64,000 bases of DNA from Pseudonectria foliicola (GCA_003693505.1 QUZD01000004.1:248343-312342); one strand, 5' to 3'. Shown: positions 8,811 to 21,293, counted from the first letter of the stretch. Notes: generated by a model from the sequence alone, not told the origin. Program-made: numbers and translations.

Positions 8811-11189
8811 TTAAAGTATCTCATCCATTGAGGTGTATTCATTGCTCGTCGAAATCAGGTTGATAGGCACCCAGTTGTCATTCGTTCCGTTATTCAGCAT
8901 ATGATAGTAGGCGGCACGGCGCGTACGAGAATGATCAGGCGATGTGGTCGAGTCGATGGATGCCCCATCAGAGACATCATTGTCCTCTGCCTGGTCCGTC
9001 GCGAACTCTTCAAATCCCCTTTTAAAGCACGTCGAAGCCTCGGCTTGTTCGCTCAAGTCGTTTGGCAAAGAAACATCGTGGCCTGTTCTTGCCCTCGCAG
9101 CCCATTCAGAAACAGCATCCTCGTCTCCAAGCAAACTTGACCGTTCAACTGTGAGGTTCTGTTTTTGAGAATCGGCCGACTGGGCTTGGTGTTCGAAGTC
9201 TGTAGAGCCAGCAAGAGAGGGACGCACCGAACCCGATGTTTCCTTATGCCACGGGTCCTGTATATGACTGGAATCGGTCGTGGATTGACTAGTACTCTTC
9301 TCGCTCTGCTCCTCTAGGTCTCTTCTCTTAAGCATACCTGCCGTTTGGATGTCATACTCAAATGTGACCCCGGAACAATACTCACCAAACAAGGTTTCAA
9401 TCGTGATGCCTAATAAAGGGTCAACAACAGTGGTATACCATAGCACGCCCACTGCAGCGAATTAATCTTACCATCTCTGAGCCATCGCACAGGATCTACT
9501 GTACATGGCCAAACATCTTTGGGTCGAAACGCCTGTAACAGATGACAAAGCTCAGGGTAAGAGGAGTGTCGTGAATATGGGAATCGAATAACTCTTGGCA
9601 AGATGGGCCCCTCTGCGGAGTTGCCCAAAGTGTCTTGTAAGGTATTACTGTGAGTTTTGTTGACAAGTTCGCAGATTGCGCTCGAGACTAGTGGCAGATT
9701 ATCGATTGAAGTAGCATCCAGATGCAAGGGAACACTTCGTCCACTAGACATGGCCTGCGTCAGTGTATTTTGAATGTCTTTCCGGGACTCTGATTGCAAG
9801 TCATCAGCAGAACAAAGCCTGGACGACGTCAGTGGGATACGTCCATATGCAGGGTCATTGTTTAATGAACATACAAATCCAGAAGTCTTTCGATGTTGGC
9901 CAAATCTAAGTATTCCAATTCAGCGGTGGGCTGTAGGTCGTCACCGCCGCCGCCAACGCCCGCTTCAGCCAGATCTTGCCCGTTTCCTAGATGTGTAATG
10001 ACTGGCTGTATAGAAACGGTGGACTGATGCTGGGCTGGTGTGCACATGTTTCCTCTCTCGCAACTGTGAATTCGAACAGTCTGATCAGATGTCAAGCAGC
10101 CAGGCTGTGGTGCGTTCCCGCATACGTAGCCCATGAGCGCGGGTGATTCTGTAGTGAGATGGTAGTCGGATGCACGCATTTTCAAGGCGCCATATACGCG
10201 CAGCTTGTACTCATCGACATGGATCTATACACTGTTAGAGGAGCATCTTGATGATCATTGCCATTTATAGAACGCTCACTGGGGACTTTAGGGTTTTGGA
10301 CAACGCAACCCAGACATCTTCGTATCCATAGGTCCAAGCCTGTAAGTGGAAAATGGTATCGCTAGGATACTGGCTGACCTTGCGGAGCAGCTCAGTGATA
10401 CCTTGGGCCTTGCTTTGAAAAGGGATGTCGTCGATGAATGAAGTATCAAGATAGATCTTGTCGAGCGTCTTGAGGCCCGATGTGTACTCCAAAAGACTCG
10501 GACTCCGCGCGAGAGAGTTGACAAACCATGCCTCACTGCGAATGTCTCCCGTATAGAGCACGGCTTTGCCATCACCTTCAATCACTAGATGAAAAGTCAG
10601 TCAGTCATGAGATGGGAACCCTTGAAACAGTGAGACTAACAAAACATGACAGCTCCAGGACAATGGTTTGCATCGAACAACGTCACTTGTATTTGGCGGC
10701 CGGGGTATAGCTCGATGGTAGTCGATGTCTCTAGTGGAAGCGGTTTCTGACAACTGATAAGCAGAGGGTCGATCAGTGTTGGAGGTGAACGTATTGTACC
10801 AAGACCTTGGCCAAATGCCGATAAGTTTGTTGCCGGCTCTCTAGAATACCTTTGGCGTAATTGATCCGACAGGGATATCGTTCCAGCCGGAGCAGGATTT
10901 CCCTGGTAGCTGGGGAGCAATACACGCTGCACAAACATCAGGAACTAGAGCGCGTATCATGACTGGTGCGATAACGGGCGTACAAGGGAGATCGCAGACT
11001 TTCTAGGCCTGCCAAGTGGTCGCTATGAACATGGCTTAAGAAACAAGCCAGAGGCGGCGGAGCATTTGCATTTGCGCGAAAGAAGTCAACTGTGCAATCG
11101 TTAATCCTGGGGTAGCTTGAGTGGGTGGATCGAATAGTCCAACTTCTGATATCGGGAAACTCAGAGACAAGACCGTTGAAAGTTGACAT
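8811..11189 (-). CDS. Artemis/SNM1-type beta-CASP DNA repair nuclease
   Basis: Eight exons: 11144-11189, 10984-11089, 10800-10926, 10641-10746, 10280-10584, 9875-10224, 9472-9818 and 8811-9409. Together they give 661 residues in one frame. The N-terminus 'MSTFNGLVSEFPDIR' is typical of the Artemis (DCLRE1C) branch, which opens hairpins and trims ends in non-homologous end joining. The metallo-beta-lactamase metal site shows His35-x-His37-x-Asp39-His40 ('SHVHSDHLAGLE'), then 'DANHCPGAVMF' and 'YTGDIRSE'. The beta-CASP part follows ('IYLDTSF', 'FHLQAWTYGYEDVW'). The last exon is a low-complexity tail. Intron 1 has a weak donor (GTTGGA) and a length of 54 bp without stop, so its retention would add 18 residues. 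The protein would be nuclear. Confidence 0.92.
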
Positions 11190-12401
11190 AGCGATTCGAT
11201 CTGTAACGATTCATACTACAACGAATCCAACAGTGTATGTGAGGTGCGAGGCGGTCCGGTTCTGTCTTTTGGTGTTGAAGTTGAAATTGTGAGGTTTTCA
11301 ACGCCATGATTCCTCCCTGTGGAAGTTGATCGATCCGTGCGAAATTTGCCATGTCCACACTGTCTATCAAACCCGCGACTTCATCGTGAAATGTTTGCAC
11401 ATTGAAACGTTGATCACAAAGCCGTACAACTAAGAGAACTAAAGTCAATGAGTATAACGCAGAGTTATCTTCAGTAAGTTGAGTTAAAACTGCTTTTCAA
11501 TGAGTGTGGTTGTGATGCATTCTGAAGGACAAGAACTGTTTTCACATCGAGAGCAACGTAGTGTGCGATGTTCACAAGGGTACAATGGATTATAATACTG
11601 CCGTCTGGACTTGAGGTTGATGATAAAGAGCTTACTTTAAATCTTTAATTCGAAGTTCCCGACAAATATGATAAAGAGATGACCACGACAGCGCAGTCGT
11701 CTCTCAGTACCTGCTGTAAGTCTCCACCTACCCATCCAGTCCAACAGTGATAGGGCCTACCTTTCTCAGACGTTCCCAAATTCAGTATCTTTCAGGGGTT
11801 TTCAAGACGAGTTGCATTCCTAGAAAGTGAAAAATACCCATAGCTTGATGGACCGTGTATGCAACCAAAGGCAATCTGGCAAATGACCAGCGGAAAGTCA
11901 GCAGGATGCCGGAGTAGATTGGGAACGATCTTGATCATCTTCGACCAGAACATCCAGTTCGCCAGATGTACCACATCAGATATGAAGGAAAAGTAAGACC
12001 AGACCAGCGTGTATATAAGAGCGGCGTCCCACACGGGAGCAAAGTTGCACATGCCAGCCTAATACACCCAACACGCAGAGGAGCCCTTGATCTTTTGTGT
12101 TCCCATGAACCGACCCACCCCAGTTGTCTTTCATGACTCCCAGTTGTACAATAGAACAGCCTCAGCTGGAGACAGTAGCACGTTGGCCATTAGGCCAGGC
12201 AAAGGGCGGGTTGTACCGAGTCAATCAGCAGAAGGCGGGCTTAGATTTCCGCGCACAGCAAACCCATTCACCAAATTTAAGAGTGTACGAGGTTTTCCAG
12301 AACTCTTGAGGATTATGTGTTCAATAGAATTAATATGGTGCGCATATATACTAAGCGCCATGTCCGCAGACTAGCATTCCATGACCCGTCTTCAACTTTG
12401 C
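11190..12401. other. Intergenic region upstream of the Artemis-like gene
   Basis: About 1.2 kb, AT-rich, with only short open frames without recognisable domains. The region contains the promoter of the Artemis-like gene and the 3' flank of the downstream-oriented permease. Confidence 0.5.
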
Positions 12402-14279
12402 TCATCTCGTTCCGCCAGTCAAACCATCCGATTCAGGAGGTCCTTGGTAAACCTTCCTTGCGTGGATGAAATACCAGCAGGCGCTTATCGTCATGAACCC
12501 AACGTATACCACGACGGCATAGTTCATCGTTACAGCATTGACAGGAATCGCCGGGGGCATGCAGAACAGGATCAACTCGAAACAGATCCAAGCAAAGGCG
12601 ACAATATTGACAATCCAGCCAATGACCTTGCCGAAACTAAAAGGCGCAGTGTTGACTCCCTCTCGGTGAGTGATCATGGACAGCAGGATCGGGATGCCAT
12701 ATGATGTGGCCAGAGCAATCACACCAACAGAGACGAAGGCGTTGAAGGCCGAGCTCGAGCCCAAGTAGATCAAACCCAGGAGTGCCTGGACAAGGGTGGT
12801 GAGCAGCAGAGCCCAGATGGGTGTACCGTGAGTCCCGTGGATCTTAGAAAACAGGCGCGAGCCAGGGATGGCCCTATCTCGCGCAAAGGCCCATGTACAT
12901 CTAGAAGCGGCAGTGGTGATGGAGATGGAGCAGAATAGAGTAACGACCAAGACAAGCCCGGTCAAGGCCATGCCGCCTCCGGGAGTTCCCATGACTCGGT
13001 AGAAGATGTATGGAAGAGCTTGGGCGAGCGGAGCTTGCAGGATGTCTTCTAGAGGAGGCAAAGTCGCGCAGATGGGGATCACCTGAGAATTTCAACGTCA
13101 GCCGGCTACTCTTGATAATGGTGGGCTTGGGGGGGTGCGAACATAGAATAAACCGGCAATGAATCCAACCGGGATGCAGAGCGAGATGGCCTGGGGAAGC
13201 TTCTTCGTGGCGTCTCCGCACTCCTCTGCCATTGAGGTAATCATTCCAATAGCCGAGAATCTAACACAAGTCAGCAGGGTCATGCATATCGAGACACAGG
13301 CGTGACTGTGTATGGAAACTATCACTTACGTATATGCCGTCGGTAGAGCTCCGATCCAGTATCCAAAGTCGCCCCAGCCCGACAAATTAGGGTTGAAATG
13401 TCCCTGTAAAGAAAACACATTAGTGAGGTGGATCATTTCCCATTCAATTGATGTAGCGCTTGCCAGTGTATAGCCCGCCGAGTGTCTGCCAGTCTCAGCC
13501 TTGACAGAGAGACAGATGAGAACGACGATGATTGTGACGACGGTAAAGCCAGCGCAAAACGTATCGACTGTTGGCAAGAATTTGTTGCCGAATGCGACAA
13601 TGAGGAACGTGACGAACAACAGGCCGTAGAAGATCAGCACCAGCTTGTAGGCATTCCAGTTGTAGTCTGGGTAGAAGGTTGAGATGCCAGCGGCAAGGAT
13701 GGAAGCAAATCCAAAGTTGACGGATAGCGAGATGGTCCAGTTGCCGACTAGCCAGGCCCATCCGGTGATGAAGGACAGTACCGTACGGTATCTCGGGTCG
13801 GCGATCTGGTAAGACCAGTAGTATGGGCCGGCCGAGGTGGGATATCGCGCGGCGAATTCTGCGAGGGAGATTGCAATACATTCGTCGAGGATGCAAACGA
13901 TGACCCAGTTGAGGAAGATGGACAGTTGACCTGAGATTGAACAAGATCAGTTTCCACACCAGGCATGGCTCCATCATGGGCCAAAACTCACCACCGCCGT
14001 AGACTGAGTTCAGCAGCGGGCCACCAAATCCGTAAGGAATCTTTGCAGAGTCAGTACCAGATGGACAGTCTCAACGCGGATTGTAACGCTCACAGCAGCA
14101 ATTGCCAACGACTGGAACAACAAGGTGAACATGGAGCGGTTTCGCGTTAGCTCGGGCTTGTAGCCCAGCGCGTTAAGGTCAGCAGCATCGGCAGAACTGG
14201 ATGCCGGGATATGCTCATGATGCTCGGCAGGATGGTTGCCGAGACCAGAGCCCTCCGACTTCTCGGACGATGGAGACAT
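12402..14279 (-). CDS. APC-superfamily permease (ACT family; GABA/choline/amino-acid type)
   Basis: Six exons, 14094-14279, 13992-14040, 13464-13930, 13330-13403, 13143-13260 and 12402-13082, encode 524 residues, normal for this 12-helix plasma-membrane transporter. The hydrophilic N-terminus (about 45 residues) precedes helix 1 ('IPYGFGGPLLNSVYGGG'). 'YPTSAGPYYWSYQIA' is the signature loop of the ACT subgroup that includes GABA, choline and polyamine permeases. 'FSAIGMITSMAEECGDATKKLPQA' is the conserved cytoplasmic loop (shown in part). Intron 3 (13404-13463) uses a GC donor, is 60 bp long and has no in-frame stop. Intron 5 begins GTTCGC. The substrate cannot be told from sequence. Confidence 0.92.
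13404..13463 (-). other. GC-AG intron, 60 bp, open reading frame
   Basis: The third permease intron begins CTG|GCAAGC and ends TTTACAG, with a CTCACTAAT branch-like sequence. Splicing joins 'SAGYTL' to 'GHFNPNLSGWG', as in homologues. Its 20 codons contain no stop, so unspliced message would insert 20 residues in frame. Confidence 0.75.
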
Positions 14280-15228
14280 GGTGATTGAGTAGCTATGACG
14301 ACCAGGAGGCTATCAGCGTCTGGTGATTGAACTTTGCGATGAGAACATGAGGGAACCAGACTCGAGAGCAGCTGTCCCGTTGGATATAAAGGACAAATGA
14401 TTGACTTTGAACGGCTCCCTCGGCAGTGACAGCTACTCTACTACTGTACAGCTCTATCTCCCATCACCATCACGCATCACGCGCACAGGGATGATAAGCA
14501 GCTCAGCTACGAGTGGGCTGCTGAACCCTGCTTCCCCAGATTCTGGTCGCCCCCGGTCTGGTCTGGACATTATTACCTATAAGGTGCTAGTTCGAGACAA
14601 TCTCGAGAGCGCGGAATGTCAGCCCCGCGCCAAGCCACGTACCTTGCGATTGGATCTGAGTGTGCTGCCACCAAGGATTTGAGTTGCCATGGAGCGGAAC
14701 TCACAAAGGAAACGGCAAGTCGAGCCCAAAGTGGAAAAGCCAGCCCTCTCCGTGGTTGTTGGCTGGGCTCGGATGGCTTGGATGGCGCTTTGAGCGGCGT
14801 GTGGGGGAAGCTTGGGAAGCAGCTTGATCGACCAGTTATCTGGGTCTCGACGCCAATGAACTGGCACGCTGACCCCTAGAGAATGCCACCATGACGACAG
14901 GGTGCACATCTCTAGCAGTACTTGCTTGTAGCTTGTGAGACAGCCAACAGGATATGCAACCACCATGCGGTGTGATGGCTATACCCGGTTCGGTAGTTTA
15001 CAGGGACAACGAATCGAGGGCTTGGACATCACCGCATCGGGGCGGAAAACCAGCTCCGCACGCCCAGATCCACGAGGGCTAGTCAGGACCAGGTTGATCT
15101 CCGAAGGGGTTCCCTTGCTATAAGCTCCATCGGAGCTCGGGGTATCAACTAAACGAACAGGGCGGGGAAGCCTTTCCCCCCACGCCAACCCTCCTCACAT
15201 ACTATTTGATACACATTGTCCTACACAT
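14280..15228. other. Intergenic region upstream of the ACT permease
   Basis: About 950 bp holding the permease promoter and the 3' flank of the zinc-cluster gene. A pyrimidine-rich stretch lies at 14440-14480 (minus-strand purine). No gene seen. Confidence 0.5.
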
Positions 15229-17318
15229 TCAGCCAAAGACGGTCTCGTACTCCATATCAGCCATGACGTCGAGCCAGTGAATGGACCCCGGCACAGCCTC
15301 GCTGTCGTAACATGACCAGACGGCCTGCAGCAGCTGCTGTACAATGACGATTGGTCTAGCTGCTGGACCGTGGCCAAAGCCTTTGAGTCTCTCCAAGAGG
15401 AATGCCCGCGCTGAAGCGACATCGGTAAAGGAGCCTTGCCTAGACATCTTTGCTCTTAGTTTGTAGTCGCCAACTAGTGGCTGGGAGACGTCGCATTGAC
15501 TCGCGTCAAGCAGTGCGGGCCTGGAAGAAGCTCTGTCACATGTAACGGCCTTGCATCTTAGCCCGGTCCCTATGCTGAGGCACAGTAGTGGCTGAAGACA
15601 CCGAATGGAGGCTTGCGGAATCTCTGAAAGTAGTCCCGCAATGCGAAGCGCAAGCGTAGTTGGCAGTGTCAATCTGATATCGTTGGCGCCGTCCTCTGCT
15701 TTGCTGGGCAGACGTCTGGATACAAGGTCGGGGAAGGTCTGGTACAACTGCAGCAGTGAAGAGAGGCGAAACACCTCTGCAGCATGATGCAAATGTGAGC
15801 CTAGATCAGCTCGCTCGTCGGGTGCTCGATTAGCTCTCCTCGCTATTCCAGGAACCTCAACAGCCAGCAACATCTCTTCCAGGGCCTGTGCTTCGTTGAT
15901 GTCCCGCATCGCCTGCCACATCACCTCGTAAGTCGGTGCGACACATTTGCGCCAGATGTCTCGAGACCGGCGACACAAGGCCATTGTCTTGCCAAACAAT
16001 CCAACAATCCTTGGTGGGACACCGGTCCAGGCGTGCAAGACAAAGTCGGACGAGGGGCGGGCAGTTGGCATCCATTCCAGCAACGTGCTGATATCTTCTG
16101 TATAGCTAGTCACGATGCTTCTCACCGACTCTTCGTAGATTAAGCACTCTTTGAAGAAGCAGAGGAGCTGCTGGTCCTCGGCGGATAGGTATTTGGCCCG
16201 CATCTCCAACAATGCTAGTATAACCCGAATGTGTCGCAGATATTGTAGCCCAAGCTGTCTGTGATCCATCCAGCACAGTGACGAACTGAGGCAGAATAGG
16301 GACAGTATCAAGCCGTTTGGTATCGTCGTGACCGCGTTAGGATTCTCGAAGAGCGTCTTCAACTCGTTGATGATGGCTTCGGTGGCCATCCGTGGAGCGG
16401 ATGTCGCAATCTCCTGGATCTCAGGCCGGCGTGCAGGTAGCGAGGCTGCTGCCATGGTCTGGAGCGAGTAGAATAGAGGCCGCGAGGAGCCCCATAGCGA
16501 AGAGCCGAGTCGGCGGAATGGGTTGACGGGCGAGTCGTATGCGGCCCAAGAGCCACACACGGACTTGAACCAGAGCTCGATGAGAAAGGATGACGGCTCG
16601 GATATGGCATTGGTCGGCACCTCAATATGTATATAACCCCTCGGGAAGTGTTTGTGCACCAGGCTATTGCTTTCTTCCTCCTCGGCATCTTCGGGGGTGT
16701 TCGGGATTGAGTCATGATGCCTGACCAAGGCTTCGTTGGACTCCGGTGTGGTTAGTCTGAGGCGCTTCTGATGGTGATTGTTGATCAGAGGCTGCACATA
16801 AGTGGCTGCAGAGGGTACTCTGTGGCTCGAGTCTCCTCTGGACAACTGAGCTGTCATCATGTCCGCGCCCGAGAACGGCCCAAAAGCGGTAGCAGGTAGT
16901 GGCGCTTGCGCATACATGGGAGACGGTCTCGAAGTTCCTTCTGCAGAGATGCCAGGTGTTTGGCGGTGGTTTGGAGGAAGGGGAAGCTCGGCTGCATGAG
17001 GCTGTTGAACTTGAACCGAGATGGAGACGGCGTTGATGAGTTGGTCGAGGTTGGGAGCCTCGTCAGACTTGCGTCTGCCACGACGTTCATGCTTGGTCGA
17101 CCATTTGAGAGTCCGACTGTAACCCGGGCATACCAGCCTCTTAGCCACACAGTTGCGGCAGCTAGGCTTCTCCTCGTCGCATTTTAGCTAGACAGCAAGA
17201 CGAATAAGGTCAGTCTGGGTGGTGAAAACAAGCCGAGTGGCCTCTTGAGGAGAGGGTTTGATACCCGTTTTGCCTTGCATGCCTGGCATCCCGAACGAGA
17301 CTTGGAATGGCGCTTCAT
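15229..17318 (-). CDS. Zn2Cys6 transcription factor
   Basis: Two exons, 17265-17318 and 15229-17187, separated by a 77 bp intron (17188-17264), give 670 residues. The intron cuts the zinc cluster in two. After splicing the six cysteines fall at 11, 14, 21, 28, 31 and 38 (C-x2-C-x6-C-x6-C-x2-C-x6-C, with 'CKAKRLKCDEEKPSC'), which bind two zinc ions and a CGG-type DNA half site. A basic linker follows ('KHERRGRRK'), then a low-complexity region and, from about 200 onward, the alpha-helical middle region of the fungal-specific factor type ('VPPRIVGLFGKTMALCRRS'). The ATG at 17318 is the only start keeping the first two cysteines. Targets are unknown; no neighbouring pathway genes suggest one. 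Confidence 0.92.
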
Positions 17319-19196
17319 GGTTACGCCCTGATGCTCCCCAGATGAAGCTCATGCACTAGGCAGCTAGAGTTACTGGGCGATCTGCGAGATGGCTGGCTGG
17401 ATGCAACTTGCATAGCATCCTGCTTGTCCTGACGCTCGTTAGTTGGGAGGAGGAGGCGTTGTGCCTCCCAACCAGAAGCTACAGCATCACCATGAGCCCT
17501 GGAACTAACCAAGGCCTTCTGGCACCAGCCCGGATGAACTCAGCATCCGCATTGGGCATTCTTGTCCCGTCCGGACTCCAGGCTAGACTGCCGGTAGATC
17601 ACACGCTTCCCCAGAGTTGACAACTCCTCCACAAGCCAGAACGCGGGGTATCAGAGTCGTGGGCTTATTGGACACCAGCCGTCTTCCAGCTCAGTATGGG
17701 CTTTTGGAGAACAGGTCGCGACTAATCCCAATCGAGGAAAAAAGTCCCGGATGGGATTGCTGTGGCGGCCCAGGCTCGTGCGGGGTTTCAGTTGATGGAA
17801 TCAATGATCTCTTGTTGTCTCGTTCACGTGGATTCAGCTCTGGGTCAGCTCATGCAAGGCACTGACTTGACCTGTTGATCGTGCTTTGATCGTGCTTCGC
17901 TCTTGAGAACAGCCGGAAAACAAGAGCCTGTGGAATGCCGCCTACCGTGTAGCTGGGTCATCCATGATCCCGGTGCTTGGTCTCTCGCGTGACTGTTTTG
18001 ACGTAATGAGCGTCTCGGCGGGATTCCAGTATACTGGAAGCGAAAGTTGCACTCACGGCTCATCATGAGCATCGTTCAGCACATGACAGACTCATACATT
18101 CAGCCCCTTCTGGGACAAACGCCTTCGCCCGAACGGCCTCCAAGGACACCGAGACGTTGGGACATCTGCAGCTGTCACTCGAAAGCAATCGTTACCCCAA
18201 CCACCCTCAGCTCTGCGCTGAGCCGCCTCTCGAAACCTTATTGCCCACCTTGTAGGAGGCTTCAGCCTTAACGAGAGCGAATCAGCATTCCTGGAGCTAT
18301 CGCCGGAGCTATCTTGGAAGGGCAATGGTGTGGCATCTTTACGTGGTCGAGACCGAGTTCATCAAACATGGACGTAGCTGGCCGCTTGCAAAGGACGCGG
18401 CAGGCAACAGCTCGACGCGTAACTGACTGACAATAGACGCCTGATTGATGGACGTTGATTCGTGATGGATGGGGTCTCCATGCCTCGCCAATCGTGAATA
18501 ACGGGATCTCTTTGAATGCGATGATTTAGAAGAAGAGAGAGGGTCCGGACCAGTATTCCTCTCAGAGGTGATGCTTGATGCTTGCCATAATCCTAGAGAC
18601 GCCAACCTACTCCAATGCAAGAGTCCCATAGGTATCAGTATCGCCTGAAAGTTGGACAGGGGACATGGTCGCCCAAATCAATGGCATGGGGCGTCATTCG
18701 GGAGCTAAGATGAATGCATTCGTCTGTTGTCGCCGTGTTCAAGCTTTGATCGACCCGTTGACAATCGCTGAAGACCTCAGTATATAGTATTACTCAACTT
18801 GGAATCAAGCACATACGACCATACCTACCAGAGAACTCGGGATCCCGTCCGCTCTCCCATAGATAAGCTGGTAAGGGGCGGATTAGTAGTTGGGTCGGTG
18901 ACGACCAGCGAATCCCCGCTGTTGTATGTTTTTGCCTATGCTCACAATTCTTTTTGCTTCCCATGGCATAGTTCAGCGGCGCCCATGGAATCGTATAGGA
19001 GGCTCACTCTCATCGCCGCATGGCAGCTGCTTCCATTGTCGCCCAAACAGGGGTGTCGAGCATCTACACCGTTTCCTTGGCTAGCTTCAGGTGGAGAATC
19101 TGGAAAAGTCGCCGCTTGGGCCCAGATGTGTAAACAAACACCATCACAAACAGCATCGTAGCATTTCGTCGTTTCTTAGGACATGACCAATTGAAA
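17319..19196. other. Divergent intergenic region, no gene seen
   Basis: About 1.9 kb between the zinc-cluster regulator and the HET gene, which diverge. I find no convincing coding sequence, RNA gene or repeat. The short frames at 17408-17865 and 18799-19161 show no domain and no intron structure. Confidence 0.5.
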
Positions 19197-21293
19197 ATGC
19201 CACAATCCTCCAATAAGAATTTTGATCAGAGCAATGACACGGCCGACTCCCTGCTCGACATCACTAGGCGGGAGGGAAAAGATCTTGTCTCGCTGTTGCT
19301 CGAGATCCAGGACTTTTGCATCCCGCAGCAGAAGATGCTGTGGATCATAAAAGAGCTTGAATGCCTCTCTCTCGAACTAAGTCATAAGCGAAAGAGGTCC
19401 CTGTCCCCTGAGAACGGCCAAACCGATGGCAGTGAAGACCCGCCTTTCTGGCATCGAGAAACGATCGACGCCTTTGAGCAGAGCAACTTTCTTGCCCTTT
19501 CATATACCTGGGGTGCATCCGAGTATGAAGTTGACAATCCAAGGGACGAGGGCCACTTGATCCAGACAAGGTGCAAGACAAAGGCCTTTTCCTCCCCCGT
19601 CCGAAACTCAGTCTTTCAGCGTGTCTCACGATATATGCGTCGCCATCAAGTTTCGCTTCTCTGGATCGACCGCCATTGCATCCCCCAGAGGGTCTGCAAG
19701 TATGCAGTCTGCGAGCACGATGCATGCAACAAGAAGAGGGACGCTCTCGAAACCATGGACCTGGTCTACTCTTTAAGCAGCTACCCTGTGGCGCTGCTGG
19801 GACGTCCCATCAAGAGCTTTGATGAGCTCAAGATGCTTGCTGCAGTATTGGACGGGTCACTTGTTAACGCCTCCAACACTGGTTTCCGACTATCCCCAAA
19901 TACTACATATCAGGTAGCGAAGAGAACGCTGCAGCTCTTGTGTGAGATTACTGCGGACAAGTGGTGGACGCGGGCGTGGACGTTTCAGGAAAACTATCGC
20001 GCTGGGACGAGGATGGTGCTGCTCATTCATCACGGCCGAGATCTGGAGGAGGCAAAGCTCGCAATTCGCCATGGAGGCCAGCGGCTGTTCGACCGAGTAC
20101 CAGGCGAACTGAGTGTCAACTCTGTTCACCTCTTTGAAAGCGCTACGCAGTTTTGTCTCGCTCTCCAAAGCCATCCCCAGGCGACCGACAAGGACACAAG
20201 TTCCGTTCAGCAGATCCTCAAAGCTGCCGGAAAGTACACAATCCTTCTCAAGCAGTCGGATTCCATGTCTGCTACCATCGTTTCGGACATTCTGGCCAGG
20301 GGCGCGACAGATTCATGGGATATCCTTGCCATCATTGGCAACTGCTGCCGATATGCGATGCGCTTCAACACAGGCGAGCTGCAGAATCGCCATGAAAAGC
20401 AGACCAGTCTGAGCCTTACGATCCTATGTCTTTGCCTCCTGAATGGCGAGATCTTCAGATACGGCAATGGAGAAGACGACATTAACCTGACGCATGGCAT
20501 GAAGACGGTCGATTTCCTCGGAACCCAGCTTTTCAATCAATTTCAGAGTCCAATCAGTGATAGAAGTCTCTCGTTTAGAAAGGGATACCGCTTCGTTGAC
20601 GTTAGGCTTACGGAGCGTGGCATAAAGACAGCAGGGTACCTTTGGAAACTAGGACGAAGCATCATGATATCCGCTCCGCCACTTCCAACGCCAGAGGAAA
20701 CCCAGGATGAGGTCCAGGGGCAGGATGACAGACTATCACAGTATCAGGTCCGACGACTTCGCCTTCTGATTGAAGAGATGGGTGCATGCGGATATCAGCT
20801 ACTTGTTGCCGGTCTAGAAAGGTTCCTTGAGAGGGATGACTCTGCTTCCGATGATGAGGACTTATTTAGCTTGAGGTATATGAGGATTATGGCTCGCGAG
20901 CTGGTAAGGGCCATGGACACAGGCAGACAGTTAACGTTGGGCTGCCTCGATAATTCCGGAGTGCCTAATCAAGTCTCTCCTTATCGAGCGATATTTGTCC
21001 AGGAGAAGGGCTGTGCAGCTACGAAGAATGTCAACGAGTCAGATGGGCTGGCCCAGTACGTCTTCACGTCCTTCTCAGCCGACAATCCTAGGACAGACGA
21101 GTCTGATGGCAACGACCTGAACCGGCACGTTTCGCTTGGAGTCAGGAACGAGGGTTTCCTCAGGGCAGGCCTCGAGGTACTCCCGCATCTTTACGCCGAA
21201 AACTGGGTGTTTGGAATGTGCTTTCCAGGAGGCGTTCCAACACTGAATGCCGTCTTTCCGTGGCCTCGTAGCTTGGCAAAAATCGGTTTATGA
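19197..21293 (+). CDS. HET-domain (heterokaryon incompatibility) protein
   Basis: Single exon of 698 residues starting at the ATG at 19197; the in-frame TTG two codons earlier is not used as a start in fungi. Around residues 95-200 lie the HET-domain blocks: 'NFLALSYTWGA' (block 1, usually YxALSYxWG) and 'SLLWIDRHCIPQ' (block 2, usually LWIDxICINQ), then 'WWTRAWTFQE' (block 3, WxxRxWTxQE). HET proteins trigger programmed death when incompatible hyphae fuse. Recent family knowledge treats the domain as TIR-related. The C-terminal 450 residues are unassigned, mostly helical-looking, and lack NACHT, WD or ankyrin repeats. Block 2 departs from consensus (RHCIPQ), so activity is uncertain. Confidence 0.88.
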   Translation: MPQSSNKNFDQSNDTADSLLDITRREGKDLVSLLLEIQDFCIPQQKMLWIIKELECLSLELSHKRKRSLSPENGQTDGSEDPPFWHRETIDAFEQSNFLALSYTWGASEYEVDNPRDEGHLIQTRCKTKAFSSPVRNSVFQRVSRYMRRHQVSLLWIDRHCIPQRVCKYAVCEHDACNKKRDALETMDLVYSLSSYPVALLGRPIKSFDELKMLAAVLDGSLVNASNTGFRLSPNTTYQVAKRTLQLLCEITADKWWTRAWTFQENYRAGTRMVLLIHHGRDLEEAKLAIRHGGQRLFDRVPGELSVNSVHLFESATQFCLALQSHPQATDKDTSSVQQILKAAGKYTILLKQSDSMSATIVSDILARGATDSWDILAIIGNCCRYAMRFNTGELQNRHEKQTSLSLTILCLCLLNGEIFRYGNGEDDINLTHGMKTVDFLGTQLFNQFQSPISDRSLSFRKGYRFVDVRLTERGIKTAGYLWKLGRSIMISAPPLPTPEETQDEVQGQDDRLSQYQVRRLRLLIEEMGACGYQLLVAGLERFLERDDSASDDEDLFSLRYMRIMARELVRAMDTGRQLTLGCLDNSGVPNQVSPYRAIFVQEKGCAATKNVNESDGLAQYVFTSFSADNPRTDESDGNDLNRHVSLGVRNEGFLRAGLEVLPHLYAENWVFGMCFPGGVPTLNAVFPWPRSLAKIGL

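Noticed and set aside
11792..12052. A possible 86-residue membrane protein on the minus strand
   Set aside because: Hydrophobic but with no family resemblance, no clear signal or intron structure, and in an AT-rich spacer.
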